From positions 1 through 48,178 of the forward strand of contig CACIDC010000006.1 of NCBI GenBank assembly GCA_902585315.1: a stretch of DNA of 48,178 bases. The letters run 5' to 3'. This document shows, piece after piece, positions 16,623-25,101 of the stretch; positions within the stretch are counted from its first letter, which is position 1; each line of letters begins with the position of its first letter. The notes beneath the pieces are model-generated. The model had not been told where the DNA came from. It was given only the letters and a program-made list of their open reading frames with translations, and did not search any database. The position numbers and the translations under genes were made by a program. The DNA is from an uncultured SAR86 cluster bacterium (lineage in GTDB: Bacteria; Pseudomonadota; Gammaproteobacteria; Magnimaribacterales; TMED112).

Positions 16623-17373
16623 TTTCGAGAAGATTTTTTAATTTTGAAACTTCTTTTTTAGAAAACTTTTTCCATCCACCAGGTTTTAAACTATCAGGTA
16701 ACAAAATTGGGCCAAACCTAAGCCTTATCAATCTATTAACTTCTAGCTTTTGAGTTTTCCATAGCTTTCTAACTTCTCTATTCTTTCCGCTAAATAAACA
16801 GACATAAAACCAATGGTTTTTGGACTTAGAAGTTTTTTTGACTGCTACGATATCAGAGAATTGAGCTAGTTCATTATTTACTTTTACTCCTTTAAGTAAA
16901 TTTTCAATTTTTTTATCTGACACATCACCATAAACTCTACATAAATATTCCCTATCAATATTACTGCTAGGATGAGCTAAGAAATTCACAAGATTTCCAT
17001 CGTTTGAAAAAATTAAAAGACCAGATGTATTCACATCAAGCCGACCAACCATAACCCACTTGCCCTTTTTTCTTGCTGGTAACCCTTGAAATACACTATC
17101 GTTTTTATCAGTAGGAACATTTGAACAAACCTGACCAGTGGGTTTATGATAAATAAGAACTTCTGTTTCTGGGTTTAAATCGACGACGAGATCCTCACCG
17201 TCAATATTTAAAATATCGTCATTTTGAATAAATGTATCTTTTTTTGCTTTTTTATTATTCAGTGTGACTTTTTTTGTCTTTAGAAATTCATTTATGTTGC
17301 GACGAGAGGCAAAACCTAAATTTGCCAGGTATTTTTCTAACTTTTCTTTGTTATTTTGGAGCTTCTTGCTCAA
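16615..17373 (-). CDS. rluB: 23S rRNA pseudouridine synthase RluB-type
   Basis: Predicted to isomerise a uridine of 23S rRNA (position 2605 for E. coli RluB). The 252-residue protein has an N-terminal S4 RNA-binding domain (EKYLANLGFASRRNINEFL). The RsuA/RluB catalytic domain follows, with GRLDVNTSGLLIFSNDG containing the catalytic Asp, HPSSNIDREYLCRVYG and GKNREVRKLW. No ATG fits, so the start is TTG at 17373, within scpB (23-base overlap). The scpA-scpB-rluB order is common in gammaproteobacteria. It is shorter than E. coli RluB, lacking the basic C-terminal tail. RluE/F or RsuA are less likely given the neighbours. Confidence 0.9.
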   Translation of the reverse strand: MSKKLQNNKEKLEKYLANLGFASRRNINEFLKTKKVTLNNKKAKKDTFIQNDDILNIDGEDLVVDLNPETEVLIYHKPTGQVCSNVPTDKNDSVFQGLPARKKGKWVMVGRLDVNTSGLLIFSNDGNLVNFLAHPSSNIDREYLCRVYGDVSDKKIENLLKGVKVNNELAQFSDIVAVKKTSKSKNHWFYVCLFSGKNREVRKLWKTQKLEVNRLIRLRFGPILLPDSLKPGGWKKFSKKEVSKLKNLLEIN

Positions 17374-17929
17374 TTGAATCTTCCTGAAGGCTTAATTCCG
17401 GGGAAATATTTTCTATCTCAGGTAAATCAGGTAAAACCGGAAGATCATCTAATGTTTTCATAGAAAAATCGTCCAAAAATTTTTGTGTAGTTATAAAAAG
17501 AGCTGGTCTTCCAGGCACATCTCTGTAGCCTTTTATTTTTATCCATCCTTGATCCATCAAAACTTTAATCACGTTAGTTGCAACATTCACTCCTCTAATA
17601 TCCTCAATATCTCCTCTGGTAACAGGCTGCATGTATGTGATAATTGAGAGTGTCTCCAATGTAGCTCTAGAAAGTCTTAATGGCTTTACTTCCCATAGCT
17701 TCGCAATATCTTTCGAATAATCTTGATTAAGTTGGATTCTGTAACCACTCGAAACTTCAACTAAATCATAAGGTTTGCTTTCATAATCTTCCTTAAGAGA
17801 GACAACTGCACTTAAGACTTCAGATTCTTCCTCAGCAGATTCAATTTCTAATAACTCTACAATGTCTTTTACGGATAAAGCTCTGTTTGCTGCTAGCAAT
17901 AATGCCTCTGTTCTTTTTTTAATATCCAT
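17351..17929 (-). CDS. scpB: Segregation and condensation protein B
   Basis: ScpB is the winged-helix (kite) partner of ScpA in the SMC-ScpAB complex that organises and segregates chromosomes. The 192-residue protein shows RTEALLLAANRALSVKDIV, RLSRATLETLSIITYMQPVT, RGDIEDIRGVN and GRPALFITTQKFL, all family hallmarks. An acidic, Pro-rich tail follows. The ATG start shares one base with the scpA stop (TAATG), which suggests coupled translation. No smc gene lies in the window. The gene overlaps rluB by 23 bases. Confidence 0.95.
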   Translation of the reverse strand: MDIKKRTEALLLAANRALSVKDIVELLEIESAEEESEVLSAVVSLKEDYESKPYDLVEVSSGYRIQLNQDYSKDIAKLWEVKPLRLSRATLETLSIITYMQPVTRGDIEDIRGVNVATNVIKVLMDQGWIKIKGYRDVPGRPALFITTQKFLDDFSMKTLDDLPVLPDLPEIENISPELSLQEDSIEQEAPK

Positions 17930-18726
17930 TAATGAACTACCTCTTCTGAACCTTTAAAGTAAATCTCTCCAAACTGCTCTGCTTGCACGATTTCAATATA
18001 ACCTTTCCTGTTTAGTTCCAATGCAGCAGACAAAATTACTGAAACTGCTAGTTTAGATTCGCCTTTCAGGATAAGCTCTGGCAAAGATATAAAATCTCTC
18101 TCTTTCAGGCTATCTAATAAAAGTTTCATTTTTGATTCAAGAGTTATATTTTCGAGTTTGACTTTATGGCTTGATAATCTCTCCATTTCATCAAGCATTG
18201 ATCTAAGCGCAAATGTTAAATCATTTTTATCATAATTGTTCTTTGGTTTTGGTAGTTCAAATTCGGGCAACTTTCCTGATGCAGGAAATATATCTCTATC
18301 TATTCTGGGCATTTCATCTAACTTAAAAGATACATCTTTAAATCTTTTATATTCTTGCAATCTTCTAAGCAGTTCTGCTTTTGGGTCCCCATCTTCCTCT
18401 TCATTTTCTTCTTCTCTGGGTAATAAAATTCTTGATTTGATCTCAGCTAAATACGCAGCCATTGCTAAATAGTCCCCTGCCAACTCGTACTCAAAATCTT
18501 CCATCATTTCAATATAGGCAATATATTGATCTGTAATTTCAACCAAATTAACTTCTAAGATATCTAAATTTTTGCGTTGTATAAGGTACAACAAAAAATC
18601 CATTGGTCCTGAAAAAACATCCAATAGTAAAAGCAGTGCTTTTGGCGGAACATATAGATTTTCCGGTAACTGATCTACCGTACTACCTTTGACTTTCGGT
18701 AATGCTATTTCCTGAACGGCTTCCAT
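17929..18726 (-). CDS. scpA: Segregation and condensation protein A
   Basis: ScpA is the kleisin that bridges the heads of SMC. The 265-residue protein carries the kleisin N-terminal region VFSGPMDFLLYLIQRKNLDI and EITDQYIAYIEMM, then EYLAMAAYLAEIKSR-like LAGDYLAMAAYLAEIKSRIL, an acidic linker with a run of Glu and Asp near residue 105, and a C-terminal winged-helix that contacts the SMC head. The ATG at 18726 opens a three-gene operon scpA-scpB-rluB. Upstream lies the longest intergenic region in the window, with TATACAAT just ahead of the start as a possible -10 box. Confidence 0.94.
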   Translation of the reverse strand: MEAVQEIALPKVKGSTVDQLPENLYVPPKALLLLLDVFSGPMDFLLYLIQRKNLDILEVNLVEITDQYIAYIEMMEDFEYELAGDYLAMAAYLAEIKSRILLPREEENEEEDGDPKAELLRRLQEYKRFKDVSFKLDEMPRIDRDIFPASGKLPEFELPKPKNNYDKNDLTFALRSMLDEMERLSSHKVKLENITLESKMKLLLDSLKERDFISLPELILKGESKLAVSVILSAALELNRKGYIEIVQAEQFGEIYFKGSEEVVH

Positions 18727-18869
18727 ACACTAGATATTGTATATAAAAAAGAAAATAAATACTAAATATTGTGTTTATTAATAAATAAATTATTTCTAGC
18801 TAAATGTTTTATTTTTAAAGAGAAACTTTAGCTTCGATGATGTAAAATTTACTGCTCTATTTTATTTAT
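18727..18869. promoter_or_regulatory. Divergent scpA/DAHP synthase intergenic region
   Basis: These 143 bases are the longest non-coding stretch in the window and must hold the promoters of both flanking operons. They are very AT-rich. On the minus strand TATACAAT lies close to the scpA ATG; on the plus strand TATTTTAT (from 18859) lies just before the ATG of the DAHP synthase, near enough for a leaderless message. No consensus -35 box stands out on either strand. An inverted repeat TAAAG-AGAAA-CTTTA at 18816-18830 has the same arms and spacing as the palindrome at 13318-13332. No attenuator or leader peptide was seen. Confidence 0.4.
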
Positions 18870-19913
18870 ATGATGTACATAACTGATAACAGCAGAATTC
18901 TCTCAAGAGAGGAGCTTTCTACACCTGAAGAAATAACTAATGAAATTCCATTAGATAAGGAATCTTCAAAATTAATTTTTGGGGCAAGAAGGAGCATTAG
19001 CCAAATATTGCATAGGCAGGATGACAGGATAGTTGTCGTTGTTGGGCCCTGCTCAATACACGACCCAAAAGCTGCTTTAGAATACGCAACACTCTTAAAA
19101 GATTTCTCCTCATCAGTTGAGAATGAGCTGATGCTGGTTATGAGAGTTTATTTTGAAAAACCTAGAACTACCATTGGTTGGAAAGGCCTCATCAATGATC
19201 CTAGGCTGGATAATTCGTTCAAAATTAACGAAGGTCTTAGGATTTCTAGAAAGTTACTAAAAGATATTGCTGATTTAGGCATGCCAACTGGAACAGAATT
19301 TTTAGATTTAATTTCACCTCAATATGTCTCAGACCTTGTTTGCTGGGGTGCAATTGGAGCAAGAACAGCAGAAAGTCAGGTTCATAGAGAATTAACATCT
19401 GGCCTTTCATGTCCTATCGGTATCAAAAATTCTACTAAAGGAGACATTCAGATAGCAATTGATGCAATTAAGTCTGCACAGTACCAACATGTTTTCTTAG
19501 GTACAACCAAAAAGGGGAAAGTAGCAATATTTAAAACATCAGGAAATGATGATACTCACATTATTTTGCGAGGTGGACTAGAACCAAATTATCACCCAAA
19601 AGATATTGAAAATTGTCGTGCTGACTTAGAAAAAAATGAAGTCAATGCCAATATTATGGTCGATTTCAGCCATGGAAATAGTCAAAAAAATCATGAAAAT
19701 CAGAAAAAAGTATCTGCTTCAATTTGCGATCAAATCGCAAGTGGTAACAAAGATATCATAGGTGTAATGATTGAAAGTCACCTAAAGGAAGGTAATCAAA
19801 AAATTTCTGAAGATATGGAGTATGGCAAAAGCGTTACTGATGCATGTGTAGACTGGGAAGAAACAAAGAAATTACTTGATGACTTAGCGCAAGCAGTCAA
19901 AGCCCGAAGATAA
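18870..19913 (+). CDS. 3-deoxy-7-phosphoheptulonate (DAHP) synthase, class I
   Basis: Condenses phosphoenolpyruvate and erythrose 4-phosphate, the first step of the shikimate pathway. The 347-residue length and motifs are those of the AroF/AroG/AroH family: VVVVGPCSIHDPKAALEYA, RVYFEKPRTTIGWKGLINDP, PTGTEFLDLISPQY, GARTAESQVHRELTSG and MVDFSHGNSQKNH. Feedback type (Phe, Tyr or Trp) cannot be assigned with confidence. Two in-frame ATG codons (18870 and 18873) are possible starts; neither has a clear Shine-Dalgarno sequence. It begins a long plus-strand run. Confidence 0.93.
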   Translation: MMYITDNSRILSREELSTPEEITNEIPLDKESSKLIFGARRSISQILHRQDDRIVVVVGPCSIHDPKAALEYATLLKDFSSSVENELMLVMRVYFEKPRTTIGWKGLINDPRLDNSFKINEGLRISRKLLKDIADLGMPTGTEFLDLISPQYVSDLVCWGAIGARTAESQVHRELTSGLSCPIGIKNSTKGDIQIAIDAIKSAQYQHVFLGTTKKGKVAIFKTSGNDDTHIILRGGLEPNYHPKDIENCRADLEKNEVNANIMVDFSHGNSQKNHENQKKVSASICDQIASGNKDIIGVMIESHLKEGNQKISEDMEYGKSVTDACVDWEETKKLLDDLAQAVKARR

Positions 19914-19918
19914 AATTT

Positions 19919-20725
19919 ATGGAATTTAAATTCAAACGTGAGATAGCAGAAACATTAGGTCTAAATAATGCAGTTCTATTGGAATATATAACAAATTCTA
20001 ATTTGCAAAAATTTACAATTGAATCTTTGCTGAAAGAACTTAATTTTTGGGATGAGAAAGAGTTAATGAGCTTGCTAATTGACCTGAATGTAAGAGGTCT
20101 AATTGAACTTGATACAGAAAAAAAGCTTGTTTCACTTTCAAAAGGCCAACCAAAATCAAAACTTCAAACTCCAAAGAAAATCAAAAGATCGAATATGGCT
20201 TCAGATTGGAGCCCTTCAGAAGAAGTGCTTGAAATATTATTGCGGTCTGGCATGAATGAGTCTTTTGTTAAAGAACTTATCCCTGAATTTGTTATTTATT
20301 GGTCGGAAAGACCGGATGTTTTAATCTCCTATAATTCAAAGTTTATTGAACATGCCAGATTAAAATGGGCGCAATATAACGCTGAGGTTGATACAAAAAA
20401 GTCTCCAACTGTTATTGATAATTCTTGGACACCATCTGATGATTGCATGGACATAATTAAGATGACAGGCATAAATTTAGAGTTTGCAGAAAAGTATTTA
20501 CCTGAATTCATTCTTTATTGGAAGGAAGATGGCAGAGCTTTCACATCTTGGGACATAAAATTTCTCGATTTCATAAAGAAAAAATGGAATTTTAATGTTG
20601 AAGATTCGTCTAAAGGACATAAAGAAGAATTTGACTTTTTTGATCCTGATGCGGAGACTGTAGAGTCTCAAAACAAAAGTAATAGCGATACTTTAACTAA
20701 TTTGAGAGAAAAATATAAAATTTAA
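19919..20725 (+). CDS. Protein with two DnaT-like single-strand DNA-binding domains
   Basis: A 268-residue protein that I read as three parts. Residues 1-75 look like a winged helix. Two related domains follow at about 96-153 and 168-224. Both have W-x-P-S-(E/D)-(E/D) at the start, a central (I/L)PEF(V/I)xYW and an aromatic-Lys-Phe-(I/L) helix (YNSKFIEHARLKW; WDIKFLDFIKKKW). This is the pattern of the DnaT C-terminal domain, which binds single-stranded DNA in PriA-dependent primosome loading. The usual DnaT has one such domain. The C-terminal tail is acidic and polar. The function in replication restart is inferred. It lies 5 bases after the DAHP synthase and directly before an RND pump, so context gives no hint. 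Confidence 0.72.
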   Translation: MEFKFKREIAETLGLNNAVLLEYITNSNLQKFTIESLLKELNFWDEKELMSLLIDLNVRGLIELDTEKKLVSLSKGQPKSKLQTPKKIKRSNMASDWSPSEEVLEILLRSGMNESFVKELIPEFVIYWSERPDVLISYNSKFIEHARLKWAQYNAEVDTKKSPTVIDNSWTPSDDCMDIIKMTGINLEFAEKYLPEFILYWKEDGRAFTSWDIKFLDFIKKKWNFNVEDSSKGHKEEFDFFDPDAETVESQNKSNSDTLTNLREKYKI

Positions 20726-21724
20726 ATGAACAAGAAAAATTTAAGAGCTTCGGGTGTGATACTTTTTTTCACACTGATATGGATGGTTTCAGGTTATTTT
20801 GCACAAACAGAGCCGGAAGAATACATAGCGCCCGCTACAAAAGAAGTTGTTTTAGTAAATAACTCAACAGCAGTCGATTATAGACTACCCATCACTATAA
20901 AAGCTGAATCTCAAGCTTTTTCAAAAGTAGATGTTAGGTCTCAAACCTCAGAAAAAGTTGTTAAAGTTGGTTTTGCTGAAGGTGATTATGCTGAAAAAAA
21001 TGATGTAATTTGTAAACTTGACTCAGGTCAAAGAGAGGCAAACTTTAAGAAAAGTAAAATCGATTACGATTCTTCTATTGAACTCAAGAAAAAAGGGTTA
21101 ATTTCAGAATCAGCTTTAGTAACAGCTGAAACAGTATTCGAAAGTGCAAGAATAGAATTAGAAAGAACTGAAATTAAAGCACCTTTTGATGGCTTTGTGG
21201 AAAATCTAGCTAAACAAGGACAACTTCTTCAAAATGGCCAAAGCTGTGCTTCGATAATTTCTCTAACACCCTTGAAAATAGTGGGAAATGTGTCCGAAAT
21301 GATGGTAGCAAAAATTAAACCTGGCCTAGATGCAGAGATCAATTTTATTTCAGGTGAAAAATTTAATACTAAAGTTTCATTTATAAGTTCTGCTGCAGAC
21401 ACAAGGACAAGAACATTTAAAGTAGAGGCTGAGTTAGAAAATACTGATTTAAATATCAAAGATGGATTGACCGGAGAGCTGATAATTTACACTGAGCCAG
21501 TAAAAGCACACTTTATTCCAACTTCGGCTTTCTTGCTTGGCGACCAAGGTAATGTAGCACTTGCCACAGTTTTAAATGACGTAGTGCAGATTATGGACGT
21601 ACAGATCCTAATCGATACCGTCCAAGGTGCTTGGATAACCGGGATTCCTGACGAAACTAATGTCATCATTGGGGGTCAAGGCTTTGTGAAAGATGGTGAT
21701 GAAGTAATTTCAAAATATAGATAA
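20726..21724 (+). CDS. RND efflux periplasmic adaptor (membrane fusion protein)
   Basis: Links an inner-membrane RND pump to an outer-membrane channel. The 332-residue protein starts with a short basic end and one hydrophobic segment (ASGVILFFTLIWMVSGYF), a signal anchor without an obvious lipobox. The first half-lipoyl strand set (VVKVGFAEGDYAEKNDVICK), a short alpha-hairpin and the second lipoyl half (IKAPFDGFVENLAKQGQLL) follow, then beta-barrel and membrane-proximal domains. The hairpin is short, so the tube to the outer membrane may be built differently from AcrA. The ATG directly follows the previous stop, and its own stop shares a base with the pump ATG. No outer-membrane channel gene is in the window. 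Confidence 0.9.
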   Translation: MNKKNLRASGVILFFTLIWMVSGYFAQTEPEEYIAPATKEVVLVNNSTAVDYRLPITIKAESQAFSKVDVRSQTSEKVVKVGFAEGDYAEKNDVICKLDSGQREANFKKSKIDYDSSIELKKKGLISESALVTAETVFESARIELERTEIKAPFDGFVENLAKQGQLLQNGQSCASIISLTPLKIVGNVSEMMVAKIKPGLDAEINFISGEKFNTKVSFISSAADTRTRTFKVEAELENTDLNIKDGLTGELIIYTEPVKAHFIPTSAFLLGDQGNVALATVLNDVVQIMDVQILIDTVQGAWITGIPDETNVIIGGQGFVKDGDEVISKYR

Positions 21725-24700
21725 TGGGAATTGTTAAAACAGCAGTAAGCAAGTTTAGAACCACTATCCTTGTAATGATTTTCTTGATTATTATGGGTAT
21801 GTTTGGACGAGCGGCAATGCCTATTGCTTCAAACCCGAACATTCAATTTCCTTTTGTTAATATTTCAGTATTTTTAGAAGGTGCCTCCCCCGAGGATATG
21901 GCACGAATTGTCGCTAAACCCTTAGAAAATAGATTTTTACGTCTCGAAGGCCAAGAACAAGTTAGATCAACAAATACACAAAGCTTTACAAACCTAACCA
22001 TTCAATATGATGTTGATTATGATATGGATCAAGCAATTTTAGATGTTGAAAGAGCTATTGGTGAAGTAAGAAATCAATTACCTCCAGAAGCTAATGATCC
22101 TATTGTGAGAGAAAGATCTGACAATGATTGGCCAATATTAATCTATAGCATATACGGTTTTTCAAATCTTAGATCTGGTTACGCAGTCGCCCAAGAAATA
22201 CAAGATAGATTTGAAAAAGTTCCTGGCGTTTTGGGTGTTGAAATTGGTGGTGTTCCAGAAGAGCTTTTAGAGGTTGAAGTGTCGCAAGCAAAATTAGAAA
22301 GCTTGGGTGTTAGTCTCACTGAAATTTACAGTGCGGTGCGAAATAATAATGTCTTAATACCGGCAGGCTTCCAAGATACAGGTTCAGGAAAATTTGCAGT
22401 AGAAATTCCAAGTATATTTGAGACAAGACAGGATGTCTTTGATCTTCCTATTAAATCGGATGGAAATAAAGTCGTAAAAATGGGTGATGTTGCTGATATA
22501 AAAAGAACTTTTAAAGATCCAACTAGTTTTTCAAGGATTAATGGTTTTGATGCAATTTCTCTTTCAGTGTCTAAAAGAGTTGGTTTCAATGAGTTGGATA
22601 TTGCTCAAGCTGTGCAAGCAGAAGTTGAAAAAATTAGAGAAGATTTCCCAGATGACTTGATCATACAGCCTGGATTGGATACTACAAAATTTGCTGGTGA
22701 TATGGTTTCTGAACTTGAAGGAAACATAATCACAGCTGTAATACTGGTAATGGTTCTAGTTGTGGCAACACTAGGCTTAAGAAATGGACTTATTGTAGGC
22801 ATTGCAATTCCCTTCTCTTTTCTAGTTGGTTTCGGAATTCTACATTTCTTTATAGGCTACGAATTTAATTTTCTGGTAATGTTCGGGATGTTGCTTGGCT
22901 TAGGTATGCTAATTGATGGTGGAATTGTAATTGTTGAATATGCTGACAAATTAATCGACAAAGGTCAGTCAAGAAAAGAGGCATATACAAACGCAGCTGA
23001 AAGAATGTTTACACCAGTTTTTGCCTCAGTATTAACAACGCTTGCAGCTTTTTCACCATTGATGATTTGGCCAGGAATATCAGGCAAATTTATGCGTTAC
23101 TTGCCAGTGACAGTTTTCGTTATCTTAGCGGCTTCTTTAGCATACGCGTTAATTTTTGCTCCTGTGATTGGATCTTTATTAGGTAGAAGAAAGAGGGCTA
23201 ATGATATTAATAATGATAGTGATGATACAGCTCTAAAAAATTCGTATAGAAAAGCGATAAATTTTGCGGTTAAAAATCCAGTTGAATCAGTTGCTTATAC
23301 TTTTTTAACTATGTTTTTAATTTTAGGAAATATCGTGCCAAATTATGGTAAACAGTTCGTATATTTCCCTTCGGTTGAACCTTGGTTAATTGAAGCCGAT
23401 ATCCAAGCCAGAGGAAACTTGTCACCATATGAAGCGAGAGACTTTGCAATAGATGCTGAACAAAAATTGATTGCAGTTAAAGGAGTTGACGATCTTAACA
23501 TTAGCGTCTCCGGTGGTGGTGGTAGTGGTGACGGAGTTGGGAGAGGTTATATAGTATTAGAAGATCCTAAAGAACTAGATATTACAGGTTTTGAAGTCTT
23601 GGCCTTATTAAGAGAAGCAGTCTCTGAAATATCTGGATATAAACTCAACATAAGAGAAGTTCAAGAAGGACCTGGTCAATTCAGTGCACCCGTTGAGATA
23701 CAGTTAATGAGCGAAGATTTAGGTCTTATTGAAAGAAAAACTCGAGAACTGAGAAATTATATTGATCAAAATATTGAAGGCCTTACTGGCGTAAATGACA
23801 CACTGCCAAAATATAAGATTGAATGGAAAATTGATGTAGATAAAGAAAGAGCGTTTCAATCAGGCATAAGTCTATACGACATAGGCTCAACTATTCAAAT
23901 GGTTACAACAGGCATAATGCTTGGAGAATATAGACCAGATGATTCTAAAGAAGAGATTGATATAAGAGCAAGATTTGCCAAAGACAAAAGAACATTGTCA
24001 AATCTTGAAAATATAACTGTTAATTCCAGAAATGGAGCAGTGCCTGTATCAAGCTTTGTTGATGTTGAGGCTCGTCCAAACGCAGCAAGTCTTGTCAGAA
24101 AAGATGGTCAGTTTTTTTATGAAATAAACGCTACTAACGTGCCAGGTTTTAACTTAAACGGTGAAATAAACAAGATTCAACAATGGATTAATGAAACTGG
24201 TTTTGATGATCCAAGAATGGATATTACATTCGGTGGACTAACAGAAAGAGGTGCTGAAGCTACTGATTTTCTAATTCAAGCATTCTATGGTGCTCTATTT
24301 TTAATGTTTATTATTTTAGTTACCCAATTTAATAGTATTTCTCAACCAATAGTTATTCTATTGTCGGTTTTATTCTCAACAGCAGGAGTATTTTTGGGTT
24401 TGACTGTAACTGGATCAGAGCCATCTACCATAATGACGGGAACTGCTCTAGTTGGTTTGGCCGGGATAGTTGTAAATAATAATATTGTACTAATTGATAC
24501 CTTTAATAAATTAAGATTAGATTTTCCAGATAAACCAGCAACAGAACTAATAGCTGAAACATGTATGAGCAGACTTAGACCTGTGTTGTTAACAACCGTT
24601 ACTACCATTTTTGGGCTGATGTTTCTATCGTTTGGCTATAGTATCGATGTCATAAATAGGGCAATTTATGAGGGAACATCTACAGTTAAATGGTATCAAG

Positions 24701-24867
24701 TTTTTGGAATAAGCATTTGTTGGGGCTTGGGTTTTAGCACCATTATCACATTACTAGTAACACCGTCATTCTTAATGATTCTAGAAAATCTCAAGGAATA
24801 CAGAATGGGGGCAAGAAATTTTGTTACATCAATACCAAATAAGATTAGTACTCTTTTTAAAAGTTAA
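21724..24867 (+). CDS. RND efflux pump permease, AcrB/HAE1-like
   Basis: Inner-membrane proton-driven exporter of 1047 residues. It has the full RND layout: TM1 at 12-30, a periplasmic porter region, TM2-6 from about 335, a second porter region, and TM8-12 near the C-terminus. Asp398 in TM4 is in LIDGGIVIVEY, where AcrB has an Asp-Asp pair, so the second Asp is Gly399. In TM10 the AcrB Lys940 position is Asn918 (GIVVNNNIVLID). The proton relay therefore differs from that of AcrB. Substrate is unknown; drugs, lipids or metabolites are possible. It is coupled to the adaptor (TAATG). Confidence 0.9.
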   Translation: MGIVKTAVSKFRTTILVMIFLIIMGMFGRAAMPIASNPNIQFPFVNISVFLEGASPEDMARIVAKPLENRFLRLEGQEQVRSTNTQSFTNLTIQYDVDYDMDQAILDVERAIGEVRNQLPPEANDPIVRERSDNDWPILIYSIYGFSNLRSGYAVAQEIQDRFEKVPGVLGVEIGGVPEELLEVEVSQAKLESLGVSLTEIYSAVRNNNVLIPAGFQDTGSGKFAVEIPSIFETRQDVFDLPIKSDGNKVVKMGDVADIKRTFKDPTSFSRINGFDAISLSVSKRVGFNELDIAQAVQAEVEKIREDFPDDLIIQPGLDTTKFAGDMVSELEGNIITAVILVMVLVVATLGLRNGLIVGIAIPFSFLVGFGILHFFIGYEFNFLVMFGMLLGLGMLIDGGIVIVEYADKLIDKGQSRKEAYTNAAERMFTPVFASVLTTLAAFSPLMIWPGISGKFMRYLPVTVFVILAASLAYALIFAPVIGSLLGRRKRANDINNDSDDTALKNSYRKAINFAVKNPVESVAYTFLTMFLILGNIVPNYGKQFVYFPSVEPWLIEADIQARGNLSPYEARDFAIDAEQKLIAVKGVDDLNISVSGGGGSGDGVGRGYIVLEDPKELDITGFEVLALLREAVSEISGYKLNIREVQEGPGQFSAPVEIQLMSEDLGLIERKTRELRNYIDQNIEGLTGVNDTLPKYKIEWKIDVDKERAFQSGISLYDIGSTIQMVTTGIMLGEYRPDDSKEEIDIRARFAKDKRTLSNLENITVNSRNGAVPVSSFVDVEARPNAASLVRKDGQFFYEINATNVPGFNLNGEINKIQQWINETGFDDPRMDITFGGLTERGAEATDFLIQAFYGALFLMFIILVTQFNSISQPIVILLSVLFSTAGVFLGLTVTGSEPSTIMTGTALVGLAGIVVNNNIVLIDTFNKLRLDFPDKPATELIAETCMSRLRPVLLTTVTTIFGLMFLSFGYSIDVINRAIYEGTSTVKWYQVFGISICWGLGFSTIITLLVTPSFLMILENLKEYRMGARNFVTSIPNKISTLFKS

Positions 24868-24888
24868 AAACTTAAGTAAAATTTTATA

Positions 24889-25101
24889 ATGCCTAAATTT
24901 GAAGAATCTATAAAAGAACTCGAAAAAATTGTTAAGGCTCTCGAAGACGGTGAGCCTACCCTAGATGAATCATTAAAAAGTTTTGAAAAAGGCATATCAT
25001 TAATAAAGGTTTGTCAGAAAGAGCTTGAATCAGCTGAAAACAAAATAAAAGAGTTGACTGATGACGGCGCTACAAAACCTTTTGAAAGTGACGAAACTTA
25101 A
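24889..25101 (+). CDS. xseB: Exodeoxyribonuclease VII small subunit
   Basis: Partner of XseA in the single-strand-specific exonuclease VII. The 70-residue helical protein matches the family: MPKFEESIKELEKIVKALED, the hallmark PTLDESLKSFEKGISLIK, and CQKELESAENKIKEL. The position directly before ispA and dxs is conserved in many gammaproteobacteria. The start is ATG, 21 bases after the RND pump. Its 3' end overlaps ispA by up to 41 bases. No xseA lies in the window. Confidence 0.94.
   Translation: MPKFEESIKELEKIVKALEDGEPTLDESLKSFEKGISLIKVCQKELESAENKIKELTDDGATKPFESDET

Noticed and set aside
18870..18872. Leader peptide and attenuator before the DAHP synthase
   Set aside because: No short aromatic-rich reading frame and no terminator hairpin in the 143-base upstream region.
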